From Acidovorax sp. A1169 (GTDB taxonomy: Bacteria > Pseudomonadota > Gammaproteobacteria > Burkholderiales > Burkholderiaceae_C): a stretch of 64,000 bases of DNA. The notes beneath the pieces were generated by a model, which was not told where the DNA came from, ran no database searches, and saw only the letters and a list, made by a program, of their open reading frames with translations. Below are positions 1 through 8,293 of this stretch, in pieces (the stretch's first letter is position 1; the number at the start of each line of letters is the position of its first letter). The stretch covers positions 1-64,000 of the forward strand of contig NZ_JAUZDX010000011.1 of assembly GCF_030704685.1 (NCBI RefSeq), written 5' to 3'. The translations under genes were made by a program, and so were the position numbers.

Positions 1-677
1 TACCGAATAGCGTTGGTTAGCAGATTGCCGAGCACCTGCTCCAAGCGAAATTCGTCCCAAATTCCTGCAACGGTGTCAGGCGTTGCATAGGATAGTTCGC
101 AGCCTGCAGCTGCGGCTTGGGCCTCGAATCCCACCGCCACGCGGCTGACCAAGTGAGCCAAGTCCATCGGTCGGGTCAAAATGGACATCGCGCCATGTTC
201 CATGCGTGCGGCGTCTCTTATGTCATCAATCAGGCGCACCATGTTCTTGATCATCCTCTCGTCACGCTGCATCATGGCTGCGTTGCGATCCACGCTGAGA
301 ATGTCACTTCGCGGCACACGAAGCCTCATCTGAGTTTGGAGATAAAGGGTCTGTAGAGGCGTCCGGAGTTCGTGCACGGCTACGGAGGTGAACTCCTCGC
401 GCAGATCGTTTTGGCGCTGCAGCATCACCTGGGCAGCTTGCAACTCCGCGAGTTGCCTGCGCAAGAGCATGTTGCTGAGCACAGCCTCCTCGAGAAGGTC
501 AATGGTGCGTTGATGGTCAAACGCGCCCAGTGTCGCGCCAGATGCGCAGACGATGGTGCTAATCAATACACCATCGCAGCCCACTACCGACCGCAATCGC
601 GGCTCACACCTTTCTTGCAAAAGTGCATTCCTCCGATCGAGAATCTGGTCTGAGATAGTCAAGTCTGTTGTTGTCAT
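1..677 (-). CDS. Sensor histidine kinase, C-terminus off the window
   Basis: This is the first 225 residues of a two-component sensor kinase whose 3' end lies beyond base 1. The reverse strand starts at ATG 677-675 (MTTTDLTISDQILD) and reads through without a stop. An H-box with HELRTPLQ, the phospho-accepting histidine, lies at about residue 103, preceded by a coiled stretch (RRQLAELQAAQ). The start of the ATP-binding domain is seen as an N-box-like NLLTNAIRY at the window edge. There is no membrane segment or recognisable PAS/GAF domain in the roughly 90 residues before the H-box, so it is probably cytoplasmic. A GTCYGTKCG-type element lies 54 bp upstream at 731, which puts this kinase in the shared regulon. 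Its response regulator is not in the window. Confidence 0.85.
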   Translation of the reverse strand, partial: MTTTDLTISDQILDRRNALLQERCEPRLRSVVGCDGVLISTIVCASGATLGAFDHQRTIDLLEEAVLSNMLLRRQLAELQAAQVMLQRQNDLREEFTSVAVHELRTPLQTLYLQTQMRLRVPRSDILSVDRNAAMMQRDERMIKNMVRLIDDIRDAARMEHGAMSILTRPMDLAHLVSRVAVGFEAQAAAAGCELSYATPDTVAGIWDEFRLEQVLGNLLTNAIR

Positions 678-730
678 GGAGAGATCCTGTGGCGAACGCC
701 TCCATGAGCTTGCTATCACCGGCTACCGAT

Positions 731-752
731 GTCCGTGCGGTGACGCACTGAC
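731..752 (-). promoter_or_regulatory. Regulon element for the histidine kinase
   Basis: The proximal half is GTCCGTGCG and the distal half CGCACTGAC, a nearly perfect dyad. The -10-like hexamer CAAGCT is at 712-707, 18 bp from the proximal edge. The gene start is 54 bp away. Confidence 0.7.
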
Positions 753-848
753 ATGGGTGTTACGTAGCAACACATTTGCCACCCTTGTCCCTAGAGCAGA
801 CTACGTTTCTCGACAGCGCGGCCGTGTGGTGGCAGGACAGGGACGTAG

Positions 849-1640
849 CTAGCTCGCGATCTGTGCCGGCAGCAGCCGGTCATATTCCCTCTTTACAACC
901 TCGTAGCACTCGCAAGAGCGCTCCTCCAAGCCCAAACGGTCAAGCACGGTGATGCGGCCACGAGCGTACTTGATCAAACCCGCCGTTTGTAGTTTGAGTG
1001 CACTTTCCGTGACGCCCTCGCGGCGCACGCCCAGCATGTTGGCGATCAGCTCCTGGGTCATCACAAGTTCGTTGCCGGGCAGGCGATCTAGACTGAGCAG
1101 CAACCAGCGGCACAACTGCTCGCCCAGTGAGTGATGCCGGTTGCACACTGCAGTCTGTGCCATCTGCGAGATCAGCGCTTGCGTGTAGCGAAGCAGCAGA
1201 TGCATCACGGGCAAGGACTTGTCGAACTCGTCTTTGATCAATTGCGCAGTCATCCGGAACCCTTTGCCGGCGCTTTGCACCACTGCGCGGCTGGGTGTGG
1301 AATTCCCGCCCATGAAGAGCGAAAAGCCTACGATGCCCTCGTTGCCCACAACAGCAATCTCCGCCGAGTCTCCGTTCTTCATCACATAGAGCAATGACAC
1401 AATGGCTGAGGTCGGGAAGTAAACATGGCTCTCGGACTTTCCCGCCTCGTAGAGAACCAAACCAAGCGGTAGGTCGACGAGCTCAAGCACCGGCAGCCAG
1501 CGCTTCATTTCGGCGTCAGGCAACGCTGCGAGCAAGCGATTGAGTTTGGCTTCGGCGGAACTGGGTACAACCGGCTTGTGGTGGCGTGTTGGTAAGGTCT
1601 TGACAGTGTGGCGCTTACTGTCTGGGGGAGAGATAGGCAT
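849..1640 (-). CDS. Crp/Fnr-family transcription regulator (copy 1)
   Basis: This encodes a 263-residue regulator with an N-terminal cyclic-nucleotide-binding-like beta-barrel (about residues 35-160) and a C-terminal winged helix (about 190-240; QELIANMLGVRREGVTE is the helix-turn-helix). It lacks the N-terminal cysteine cluster of oxygen-sensing FNR, so the signal is unknown. The start at 1640 is preferred because AAGGGA lies 7 bases upstream; an in-frame ATG at 1733 would add 31 unconserved residues. It is closely similar along its length to the protein at 24835-25593, including the recognition helix, so both probably bind the same DNA. Unlike copy 2 it has no obvious regulon element upstream. 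It is a candidate controller of the repeated 22-bp element. Confidence 0.9.
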   Translation of the reverse strand: MPISPPDSKRHTVKTLPTRHHKPVVPSSAEAKLNRLLAALPDAEMKRWLPVLELVDLPLGLVLYEAGKSESHVYFPTSAIVSLLYVMKNGDSAEIAVVGNEGIVGFSLFMGGNSTPSRAVVQSAGKGFRMTAQLIKDEFDKSLPVMHLLLRYTQALISQMAQTAVCNRHHSLGEQLCRWLLLSLDRLPGNELVMTQELIANMLGVRREGVTESALKLQTAGLIKYARGRITVLDRLGLEERSCECYEVVKREYDRLLPAQIAS

Positions 1641-2516
1641 TGCTGATTCCCTTGTCAACCTGTCGGTTGCGAATATGTACTCGAAGCCGATGGTCTCGAC
1701 GATGCTCAGCAAATAGACTTCCAAATCTCCCATAACTGAGTCATGGCACGCTGTGGAAAACCATTGAAATCAGATGCAAGTACAACTATGGACTCCATCT
1801 GAAAATTTACACGTAGGACGTGGTCGGCTACTTCATCTGCAGCGATAGAGAGCATTTGCAATGAGAGCCCATGCGCTGCTGCCCGACTTCAATTTCTGAT
1901 ACCGAGTCGATCCCATCTAGGATGTCTGAGGGTGGTAAGCAATCATATTGCGAGCCACCGCAGCCTCCCTGCTGTGTCGATCGTGGCGTAGATCGCATTG
2001 CTTCGGTCGGTACGGAATAGCAACGCGCTTGGATTTCGCGTCACTGGCAGACTCAGCAATGGTGGCTACAAGGGATGCGCTCACTGAAGCAGTGATGCAT
2101 CACAAGCTATTGTTTAGGCGCACAAGGGAAGACGGGGAGATTTTGCGAATACTTGGCATAGTTCAAATCGCGGTTTCCGCGTCCGTTCGGTACCGAACGG
2201 ACAGGGACCTTGCTTGCGGTGATATTCCGATATGCAGTCACCCTTGAACAGCCGCCACTCACGCGTAAACGGGGAGCGACGCGCCGAACTCGATGATCCA
2301 GTCTGTGAAAATTGAGCGGGGCTGGACTATTCCTGCAGCGCCGGATGCAAGGCCATGTTACGACTCTGCCCGGCAGAGTCTGTCACGCAAACACCTGATA
2401 TCGCTTAGCTGATCGATATGGCTGCGTGCTACAGCGCCCCAATGCGCAAGTGCGCTTATTGAAGGCAACGAGGAGCAACTGAGCCGCTAGGCCCGATACT
2501 CCTAAGGGAATTCATC
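1641..2516. other. Long intergenic region with one perfect operator-like palindrome
   Basis: No convincing gene is seen in this stretch of about 880 bp. It holds the perfect 22-bp palindrome at 2181-2202 and a rightward -10-like GATATT. A 27-codon ORF starts at 2234 (MQSPLNSRHSRVNGERR), almost at the predicted transcription start; whether it is translated is unknown. The next gene is the cytochrome at 2517, which would have a leader of roughly 285 bases. Confidence 0.5.
2181..2202 (+). promoter_or_regulatory. Perfect 22-bp palindrome, archetype of the regulon element
   Basis: The half-site GTCCGTTCG is followed by the centre GTAC and then the exact reverse complement of the half-site. The core CGTTC-N6-GAACG has CRP/FNR geometry. 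A -10-like GATATT at 2221-2226 lies 18 bp to the right, so the likely target is rightward. It is the only fully symmetric copy in the window. Confidence 0.7.
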
Positions 2517-2852
2517 ATGATTTCTTCGAAATCGCTACTGATCGTCATAGCCCTGGCAGGTGTCAGTTTCTTGGCGCATTCTCAGGCGGCACCCGTCGCA
2601 ACGCGAGGGCAGTTGCTATACACCACCCACTGCATTAGCTGCCACACAACGCAGGTGCACTGGCGCGACGACAGGCAAGCCAAGGACTGGAATAGCCTCA
2701 AGATGCACGTGCGCCGATGGCAGGGCAACACTGGCCTGCAGTGGGACGAAGCGGACATCTCCGAAGTCGCCCGCCACCTCAACGAAACGATCTACCACTT
2801 CTCTCAGACGGCCGATCGGGTGGGAGTGGTTTCCTGGCGCACAACGCCGTGA
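2517..2852 (+). CDS. Small periplasmic c-type cytochrome
   Basis: This 111-residue protein has a signal peptide (about residues 1-24, hydrophobic core LLIVIALAGVSFLA) and one heme-attachment motif CISCH at about residues 39-43. The conserved tail (WDEADISEVARHLNETIYHF) is typical of the small monoheme cytochromes encoded beside betaproteobacterial redox genes. It probably carries electrons in the periplasm. The start is supported by TAAGGGA upstream. The nearest promoter-like element is at 2181. It is followed directly by a decayed alcohol dehydrogenase tail rather than by an obvious redox partner. Confidence 0.85.
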   Translation: MISSKSLLIVIALAGVSFLAHSQAAPVATRGQLLYTTHCISCHTTQVHWRDDRQAKDWNSLKMHVRRWQGNTGLQWDEADISEVARHLNETIYHFSQTADRVGVVSWRTTP

Positions 2853-2861
2853 GCATTCGCC

Positions 2862-2998
2862 ATCTTGACCGGTTGCTGGAGCCCAGAGTGAAGCAGCTCA
2901 TAACCCACCGCTTCAAGCTCGCGGACATCCTGCAGGCCTACGACACCTTCGGCCGGGCTGCAGAGACCAAGGGGCTGAAGGTGATCATCGAGGCGTGA
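2862..2998 (+). pseudogene. C-terminal remnant of a Zn-alcohol dehydrogenase
   Basis: The reading frame ending at 2998 encodes about 45 residues including LITHRFKLADILQAYDTFG and ending KGLKVIIEA. That is the usual C-terminus of the threonine-dehydrogenase/alcohol-dehydrogenase family. The catalytic and NAD-binding parts are absent and the sequence before about 2862 belongs to the cytochrome gene. It is a truncated relic, and one of two decayed alcohol dehydrogenases in the window (see 57600). Confidence 0.75.
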
Positions 2999-3047
2999 GC
3001 GAACCCGCCGTCAACGCACCCAGCCTTTACTAACCAGGAATTCGAGC

Positions 3048-3641
3048 ATGACCAACAAGCGGATTCTCCTGATTCAGGGCCACCCCGACGCGCGCGAGCC
3101 CCACCTGTGCCATGCGTTGGCGCGGGCCTACGCGGCCGGCGCGGGCGATGCGGGTCACGCCATACGCCAGGTCGATGTGGCCGGGCTCGACTTTCCGCTG
3201 CTGCGCAGCCAGAAGGAATGGGAGGCCGGCAAGCTCCCACCAGCACTGCAGCAGGCGCAGGACGACATCCGCTGGGCGGAACACATCGTGCTGTTCTTTC
3301 CCCTGTGGCTGGGCGACATGCCGGCGTTGCTCAAAGGCCTTCTGGAGCAGGTGGCCCGGCCCGGCTTTGCGTTCACGCGGGAGGCCGGTGGCAACACCTT
3401 CGGCAAGAAGGGCCTGACGGGCCGCTCGGCACGAGTGGTGGCCACGATGGGTATGCCTGCCATCGTCTACCGCTGGTACTTCCGGGCCCACAGCATCAAG
3501 TCGCTGGAGCGCAACATCCTGGGCTTGTGCGGCATCTCGCCGGTCCATGAAACCCTGATCGGCATGTGCGGTGACCTCAAGCCCGCAGACACAGCGCAAT
3601 GGATCGCCAAGTTGAAACGTCTTGGCCAGGTGGCTGCCTAA
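3048..3641 (+). CDS. NAD(P)H dehydrogenase (quinone)/KefF-type flavoprotein
   Basis: This 197-residue protein belongs to the flavodoxin-like NQO1/KefF/MdaB family, which uses FAD or FMN to reduce quinones by two electrons. Family features are the N-terminal beta-strand RILLIQGHPD, the central WAEHIVLFFPLWLGDMPALLKG segment that shapes the flavin pocket, and the downstream GLTGRSARVVATMGMP. It has no signal peptide and is cytoplasmic. No regulon element is seen directly upstream. It sits between two decayed gene tails, so its original operon context seems to have been lost. The closest functional guess is detoxification of quinones or electrophiles. Confidence 0.85.
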   Translation: MTNKRILLIQGHPDAREPHLCHALARAYAAGAGDAGHAIRQVDVAGLDFPLLRSQKEWEAGKLPPALQQAQDDIRWAEHIVLFFPLWLGDMPALLKGLLEQVARPGFAFTREAGGNTFGKKGLTGRSARVVATMGMPAIVYRWYFRAHSIKSLERNILGLCGISPVHETLIGMCGDLKPADTAQWIAKLKRLGQVAA

Positions 3642-3642
3642 C

Positions 3643-4039
3643 CTCATCGTGCAGAACCTGGGCTTGCAACAGGCCAGCGCGTTTGCCATTCTGATGCTGC
3701 TGTCGCTGTTCCTGATCGTGATCCACCTGGTGTTCGCTAGCTAGCGCTACGGCGCTGGCATCCACGATGATTCCCATCATCCTGAGCGTGCTCCTGGCGA
3801 TAAAGACTCTGGGCATCAATGTGGTCGGCATGAGCATGCTGATGCAGTTCGTGGTGAGCTTTGGCTTCATCCTTCCGGTCAACGCGCCGCAAAACATGAT
3901 CGCCTATGGCGCCGGTACCTTTGAAGCCCGCGACTTTCTGCACACCGGCATTGTCATCACGCTGGCAGCCACGGTCCTGCTAGTGGTCTGCTCCCTAACC
4001 TGTTGGCTGTGGATGGGGTACATGGTGAAGCCCACCTGA
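3643..4039 (+). pseudogene. Remnant of a DASS/SLC13 sodium-anion symporter
   Basis: Only the C-terminal part of a membrane carrier remains. The first piece (3643-3742) reads LIVQNLGLQQASAFAILML and ends at a stop. The second (3767-4039) has hydrophobic segments and FILPVNAPQNMIAYGAG, the C-terminal substrate-site motif of the SLC13 family. The two join in frame if one of two tandem CTAG units at 3738-3745 is removed, giving ...VFASATALASTMIPIIL. So a 4-bp duplication broke a gene that was already 5'-truncated. Confidence 0.75.
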
Positions 4040-4058
4040 CTATGTCCCTGATTATTCT

Positions 4059-4080
4059 GAAAAGCCTGACGGGCTCTTTC
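4059..4080. terminator. Possible hairpin between converging genes
   Basis: GAAAAGCC and GGGCTCTTTC can pair across TGAC with a small bulge, flanked by A/T on both sides. It lies between the rightward symporter relic and the leftward Acg gene. It is short and therefore uncertain. Confidence 0.3.
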
Positions 4081-4099
4081 CAGATAGATCGATTCGCTG

Positions 4100-5203
4100 T
4101 CAGATCAGCACCGCACCGACCTCACGCCGTAGTGATGGTGGTAACGTCGGCCCTCTGCCGAAGCGCACTATGAGGTCGGGGCGCCCCTCGATGCCCATGG
4201 CTGCAGCAAACTGTGACCTGAGCGAAGCGACCTCGACAGGCTGGTTCAAGAACGCATTGCGAACACCCAACGCGGTGGCCTGCAAGGCAAAACGCTCGTA
4301 ACAACGACCCACTTCGATCCAGTGTGCTTTGTCCGCAGCGTGCCCGATGAACACTGCGATGCCGGCAGAGTTGCGTATCTGCAGAGAGTTCTTGTCATTT
4401 TCACTCTTGGCGCTGATGAGCCAGTCAAACGCCTGGCGCCCGATCCAGGCAGGCATGGTGGGGTTCCCGGAGCAGAGGCTGAACAACCCGTCTCGGGTGC
4501 GATGGGCGTCGTCCGAGCTGAACCGGATCCAGGACCTGAGTTCCCCCAGGAATTCCTGGTCTACCATTTGCGCGTTGTTTCCTTGAACCACGAAGTCACG
4601 CACCCGCTCCATTCCGGAACGTTCTGTGACGAGCAACAGGCTGACACGATCCGACGAGCCCGCCCGTTCCAAGATACTGAGTTCCAGAGTGCTCAACGGC
4701 TTTCCATCGAAATCACCTCGTGTGCACTGCCGCATTGAAATGGCATCGAACAGGGATGATCGCGTGGCGTCGACGGGGATCAACTCGGTTCGTATGCTGT
4801 CCGCTACGGTGTCGAAAGTCATCCTGGCACCGAACCCATGCGCTAGCGCTGCATGGCCCAGGTTCTCGGCGGCGCACCCCAGAGAAACGAAAAGATGGTG
4901 GTCGTCAGGGTCTACTGCAGGGCATCGCCGAGACAGGTCCGGCAAGATCGTGATGGCCTTGTCCTCCATCCTGAATTTCCAGCATTGGGTATTGTGGCTG
5001 GATGGCGCCAGCGTGGCGTAGCGGACCAGTTCGCGCTGGACAGCCATAGGGCCGTTAAGTTCCGACGCAGGCGGCTCCTGCCGGATGGAAGCCGCGACAG
5101 TGCTGTAGTTGTCCGAGTCCGCGGCCGGTGAGCAGCCTGCGAGCATCAGTGGGCTGGCAACGATGGCGCGCGCTGACGCGGTGAATTGTCTACGTGTCAA
5201 CAT
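4100..5203 (-). CDS. Acg-family nitroreductase-fold protein, exported
   Basis: This 367-residue protein resembles the Acg/Rv2032 family of FMN-binding nitroreductase-fold proteins known from the mycobacterial dormancy regulon. The characteristic TLAPSSHNTQCWKF sequence follows the N-terminus at about residues 65-78. A second half ends in the family-like RPDLIVRFGRG. The N-terminus MLTRRQF with a hydrophobic stretch and LAGC suggests twin-arginine export and possible lipid attachment. It is the last gene after cbpA and cbpM, with a 105-bp gap, so it probably shares their promoter and the regulon element at 6745. Activity is unknown: Acg proteins may store flavin rather than reduce substrates. 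Confidence 0.8.
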   Translation of the reverse strand: MLTRRQFTASARAIVASPLMLAGCSPAADSDNYSTVAASIRQEPPASELNGPMAVQRELVRYATLAPSSHNTQCWKFRMEDKAITILPDLSRRCPAVDPDDHHLFVSLGCAAENLGHAALAHGFGARMTFDTVADSIRTELIPVDATRSSLFDAISMRQCTRGDFDGKPLSTLELSILERAGSSDRVSLLLVTERSGMERVRDFVVQGNNAQMVDQEFLGELRSWIRFSSDDAHRTRDGLFSLCSGNPTMPAWIGRQAFDWLISAKSENDKNSLQIRNSAGIAVFIGHAADKAHWIEVGRCYERFALQATALGVRNAFLNQPVEVASLRSQFAAAMGIEGRPDLIVRFGRGPTLPPSLRREVGAVLI

Positions 5204-5308
5204 GCGTTGAGCTCCTCATTTCCTGCAGGTGGGGGGCGAAATCGCGTAGCTGGGAGGGTTCGAAAAGCTTCTCTGATCGCATCACACAGAGCGGATATGG
5301 CAGTGCCG

Positions 5309-5692
5309 TCAGGACCGCGCGTGCCCTGAAGAGATGTCGATGAACTCTTGCACGGCCATGGGCATTGCGCTTCCTGCGTGCGGCACCATACTTTCCAGTA
5401 CGGTGATGCGCTGGGTCAGTACCTCGATGCGCCGCAGCCCATCCATGAGCAGCACCACCGTGAACATGTCCAGGTCGTAGGCGACACGCAGCCTGACCGC
5501 CGCGCGCAGAGGGACAACACACTCCGCGCTGAAGTGCTGCTCCGCTTGCTCCGGGGCCATTGGTGCAATCGCTCCATACTCAACCAGTTCTTCAAGCTCC
5601 TGCGCGGTCAGTCCGCTGGCCCGTGAGAGATCGGACAGGCTCACTGTGCCCCGGTGGTCCAGCCAATGCCAGTCATGTTGTTGTGTGGTCAT
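5309..5692 (-). CDS. cbpM: Chaperone modulator CbpM (copy 1)
   Basis: This 127-residue protein is a MerR-like, mostly helical partner of CbpA; in E. coli CbpM inhibits the J-domain of CbpA. The N-terminal HDWHWLDHRGTVSLSDL and the ELEELVEYGAIAP stretch form the helix-turn-helix-like region, followed by a helix ending in a coiled tail (LRRIEVLTQRITVLESM). The start at 5692 is 20 bp inside the end of cbpA, so the two are translationally coupled. It has about 24 more C-terminal residues than copy 2 at 23358. Confidence 0.85.
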   Translation of the reverse strand: MTTQQHDWHWLDHRGTVSLSDLSRASGLTAQELEELVEYGAIAPMAPEQAEQHFSAECVVPLRAAVRLRVAYDLDMFTVVLLMDGLRRIEVLTQRITVLESMVPHAGSAMPMAVQEFIDISSGHARS

Positions 5693-6602
5693 TTGGATGC
5701 TTCCGTGAGGTTGTTTGACGTGGGTTGAAATCCGATGCACTGGCAAGCTCACCAAACAGCTCTTGCTCGCGCGCAGTAAGCGTTTTCGGGATCTCGATGT
5801 GAACCACGGCGTAGAAATCCCCGCGTCCTCCATTGCCATCTGCAAGGCCTTGCCCGCGCACCCTGAGTTTGCGGGCGTAGCGGGTGCCAGCCGGCACCGT
5901 CAGCAGCACGGGGACGCCGAGGGTGGGAATCTCTACCTCGGCACCCAGCGCGGCTTCCCAGGGGCTGAGCGCCAGTTTGAAATACAGGTCGTGCTGCCGT
6001 ACCTGGAACAGCGGATGCGGCGCCAGGGCAATGTGCAGGTAGATGTCCCCGTTGGCGCCGCCCTGGTGCCCTTTGCCACCTTGCCCACGCAGGCGCAGCT
6101 TCTGGCCATCGCGCACGCCCGCTGGTATTGTCACTTCCAGCGCACGCCCGGCACCACCGTCGTCAAGCTCCAGGGTGAGCTTGGCTCCCTGGTGCGCCTG
6201 CTCCAGGCTGATGCGGGCCGTGGTGTCGAAATCGCGGCCCGGCACCGGGCCGCGATCACTCTGGCGGCCCGCCCGCCCGTGCCCCATGGCCGCCAGCAGG
6301 TCGGCCAGGTTCATGTCCGCGAATGTGGGGCCGTTGCCGCCAGCAGGACGTTCCCAGGCGGGCGGCGGCTGGAATTCCTCGCCGGGGACGTGCTTGCCGA
6401 TGTTGTCGTAAGCACTGCGTTTTTCCGGATCCTTGAGGGTCACGTAGGCTTCTGCAAGCTCCTTGAATTTCGCCTCTGCATCGGCATCCTTGGAAACATC
6501 AGGATGGTACTTGCGGGCCAGTTTGCGGTAGGCCTTCTTGACCTGCTCCAGCGTGGCGTCGCGTGGCACGTCCAAGGTGGCGTAGTAGTCTTTGTATTTC
6601 AT
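5673..6602 (-). CDS. cbpA: DnaJ-like co-chaperone CbpA (copy 1)
   Basis: This 309-residue protein is a DnaJ homologue that stimulates DnaK and binds curved DNA. The J-domain (residues 1-70) has the HPD motif in KYHPDVSKDA. A Gly-rich linker follows, then the two-barrel substrate-binding C-terminal domain (about 120-290) and a basic tail. It lacks the zinc-finger of DnaJ, as usual for CbpA. It is the first gene of cbpA-cbpM-Acg. The regulon element is 143 bp upstream, implying a leader of about 110 bases. The paralogue at 23650 is nearly identical across long stretches but frameshifted. Confidence 0.93.
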   Translation of the reverse strand: MKYKDYYATLDVPRDATLEQVKKAYRKLARKYHPDVSKDADAEAKFKELAEAYVTLKDPEKRSAYDNIGKHVPGEEFQPPPAWERPAGGNGPTFADMNLADLLAAMGHGRAGRQSDRGPVPGRDFDTTARISLEQAHQGAKLTLELDDGGAGRALEVTIPAGVRDGQKLRLRGQGGKGHQGGANGDIYLHIALAPHPLFQVRQHDLYFKLALSPWEAALGAEVEIPTLGVPVLLTVPAGTRYARKLRVRGQGLADGNGGRGDFYAVVHIEIPKTLTAREQELFGELASASDFNPRQTTSRKHPNDHTTT

Positions 6603-7139
6603 GTTGCAAGCCAGGCCATTGGAGCTCTGGTCATCGGGCCCATATGCTGCCCCGACGCCTGTTGATAGCTGGCTTTAGAGTGCCGCATATGGATGTCCGG
6701 AAGTGGGGTAGCGGCAACTGAGGGTATGCATTGCGGTGAATACGGTCTGTGCGGTAGCCGACCCTTGCCATGGCCTCGGGATGTGCAGCCTGGCTCGTAC
6801 AGCACCTGACCCAACGGCATCCCTACCTGTTCAAGCTGCGATCACCAACGCTCCTACTCGGCGTCTGGTAAAGAGGCAAGCAGGTGGCTTTTCCTCAATT
6901 CAAGAGAGGAGGACATCGCGAAAGCTCCGAGACGCTTCGGATGCGCCTCGTTTGTCGATGTTCTGCCTCGGTCGCTACTCTGACGGTAGGCAGCCAGCTT
7001 CCTCTCTTGTAGTCAATGGCACGGGATCAGCAACAACACTGCTCCGGACATTCGCGATGCAAGGCATTTCGGAAGAACTGACCAATCACGCCACGCGCTG
7101 TAGCTGTCTGCATCCGACGCCTGTGAGCAGCCGAGGGGA
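6603..7139. other. Intergenic region upstream of cbpA
   Basis: About 540 bp with no convincing gene. The only recognised feature is the leftward regulon element at 6745-6766. Confidence 0.5.
6745..6766 (-). promoter_or_regulatory. Regulon element for cbpA copy 1
   Basis: The proximal half is GTCTGTGCG; the distal half is degraded (CCGAC). The -10-like TACCCT lies at 6726-6721, 18 bp away. The cbpA start is 143 bp away, similar to the 138 bp at cbpA copy 2. Confidence 0.7.
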
Positions 7140-7595
7140 TCAGGTGGGCTCGGCTGGTACCAAATAGGTCGGCTCCATGTCCAGAGGCATCGCACTGAGC
7201 TCTTCCAAGTTTAGTCGGGCATACACCTCGATGCCGTATCCGGTCGGGTCGCGCAACCACAATTCATGCAGAGGCGTCCCGCGCCAGGTTGTCCTCGGGG
7301 GTTTAACGATGTGCGCCCCGGCTGCCCTGGCCCGCGAAAAGCTTTCGATGACGGCAGCCTTGTCTCGCACGCCCAGGCCAATGTGATATAGGCTGTAAGT
7401 GTCCAGCGGCTTTCCACTGTCGTTGACCAGCAAAACCAGATTCAACTTCAGGCTCGGAACTAAGAATGTCGAAAATCGCGGCATTCTGTCCTTGGGCTCC
7501 ACGCCCAGGAACGCGGTGTAGAACTTGGTGCTTTCAGCAAGGTCCGCAACACGAATGCTGATGTGAAATTCCTCCGGTGAAACGATCATGGTCAT
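7140..7595 (-). CDS. VOC/glyoxalase-fold protein
   Basis: This 151-residue protein has two beta-alpha-beta-beta-beta modules of the vicinal-oxygen-chelate superfamily. EEFHISIRVADLAESTKFYTAFLGVEP opens the first module; YHIGLGVRDK and LHELWLRDPTGYGIEVY in the second supply the usual His and Glu metal ligands. The family includes glyoxalases, dioxygenases and fosfomycin or bleomycin resistance proteins; the substrate cannot be read here. It is a single gene with 106 bp to OsmC upstream and no recognised regulon element of its own. Confidence 0.85.
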   Translation of the reverse strand: MTMIVSPEEFHISIRVADLAESTKFYTAFLGVEPKDRMPRFSTFLVPSLKLNLVLLVNDSGKPLDTYSLYHIGLGVRDKAAVIESFSRARAAGAHIVKPPRTTWRGTPLHELWLRDPTGYGIEVYARLNLEELSAMPLDMEPTYLVPAEPT

Positions 7596-7701
7596 TTAGC
7601 GTACGCATCAACTGCGAAAAATGACAAGTTGAAGGCGATTTCGACCGCAATAACCAGGTTGTAGGTGGCGGGAGCATGCGTCTGCCCGTGCTCTTTTTCA
7701 T

Positions 7702-8163
7702 TCAAAGTGCGTTCTCGTTCAGTGGTGCTTTGCGCACCAGGACCCCTGAAAGATCAGTAGCCGGCGCAATCGTGTTGAAGACGGTGCCGTACTTCTTCAC
7801 GTTCTCGTGCAACAGTTTCAGGCGCTGGTCCGACTCATCCGTGTCTACAGTGATTTCGTAGCGGACTGATTCCATCTTGGGAGGGGCATCTTGCCGGACG
7901 CCCTGAACCTTGACCTCGACTCCGCGCATCCCAAACTTCAGTATGGGTGTCACGCGCTCAATGCTCTTGATGATGCACGCACTCAGTGCCGCCAACAGTA
8001 GTTCCGCAGGATTGAACGCTTCTGGATTGCCAGCCATATCCGTGTCGAGAGTGACTGCTGCTTGCTTGCAGTGCGCAATGCTTTGATGCGCGTCCACACG
8101 ATGCGCCACTACAGAAAACTGCATCTTCTTTCGCTTTTCAGGTTGGACTTCGGTTGAATTCAC
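7702..8163 (-). CDS. OsmC-family protein with only one of the two redox cysteines
   Basis: This 153-residue OsmC/Ohr-like protein belongs to a family that usually reduces organic hydroperoxides with two cysteines. The helix NPAELLLAALSACIIKSIERV keeps the first active-site cysteine. The second, normally in a CPxxNTL-like motif, is replaced (YGTVFNTIAPA). It may therefore have a different role, such as thiol-independent binding. It is a single leftward gene downstream of nothing obvious and precedes the VOC gene. Confidence 0.8.
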   Translation of the reverse strand: MNSTEVQPEKRKKMQFSVVAHRVDAHQSIAHCKQAAVTLDTDMAGNPEAFNPAELLLAALSACIIKSIERVTPILKFGMRGVEVKVQGVRQDAPPKMESVRYEITVDTDESDQRLKLLHENVKKYGTVFNTIAPATDLSGVLVRKAPLNENAL

Positions 8164-8293
8164 AGATGTCTCCTTGCATTGGCAGTACTCGCTGGTGGCC
8201 CTTCACTGACCTTGAATATAGTCAAACCAGGCGGATGCACGGAACAGTTTTGCAAGCGTCGTGGAGTGCATGCCGGCTGGTAAGTCAGCAATC

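Noticed and set aside
3738-3745. CTAGCTAG as a cloning scar (filled-in NheI site)
   Set aside because: A natural tandem duplication gives the same sequence, and nothing else suggests engineered DNA.
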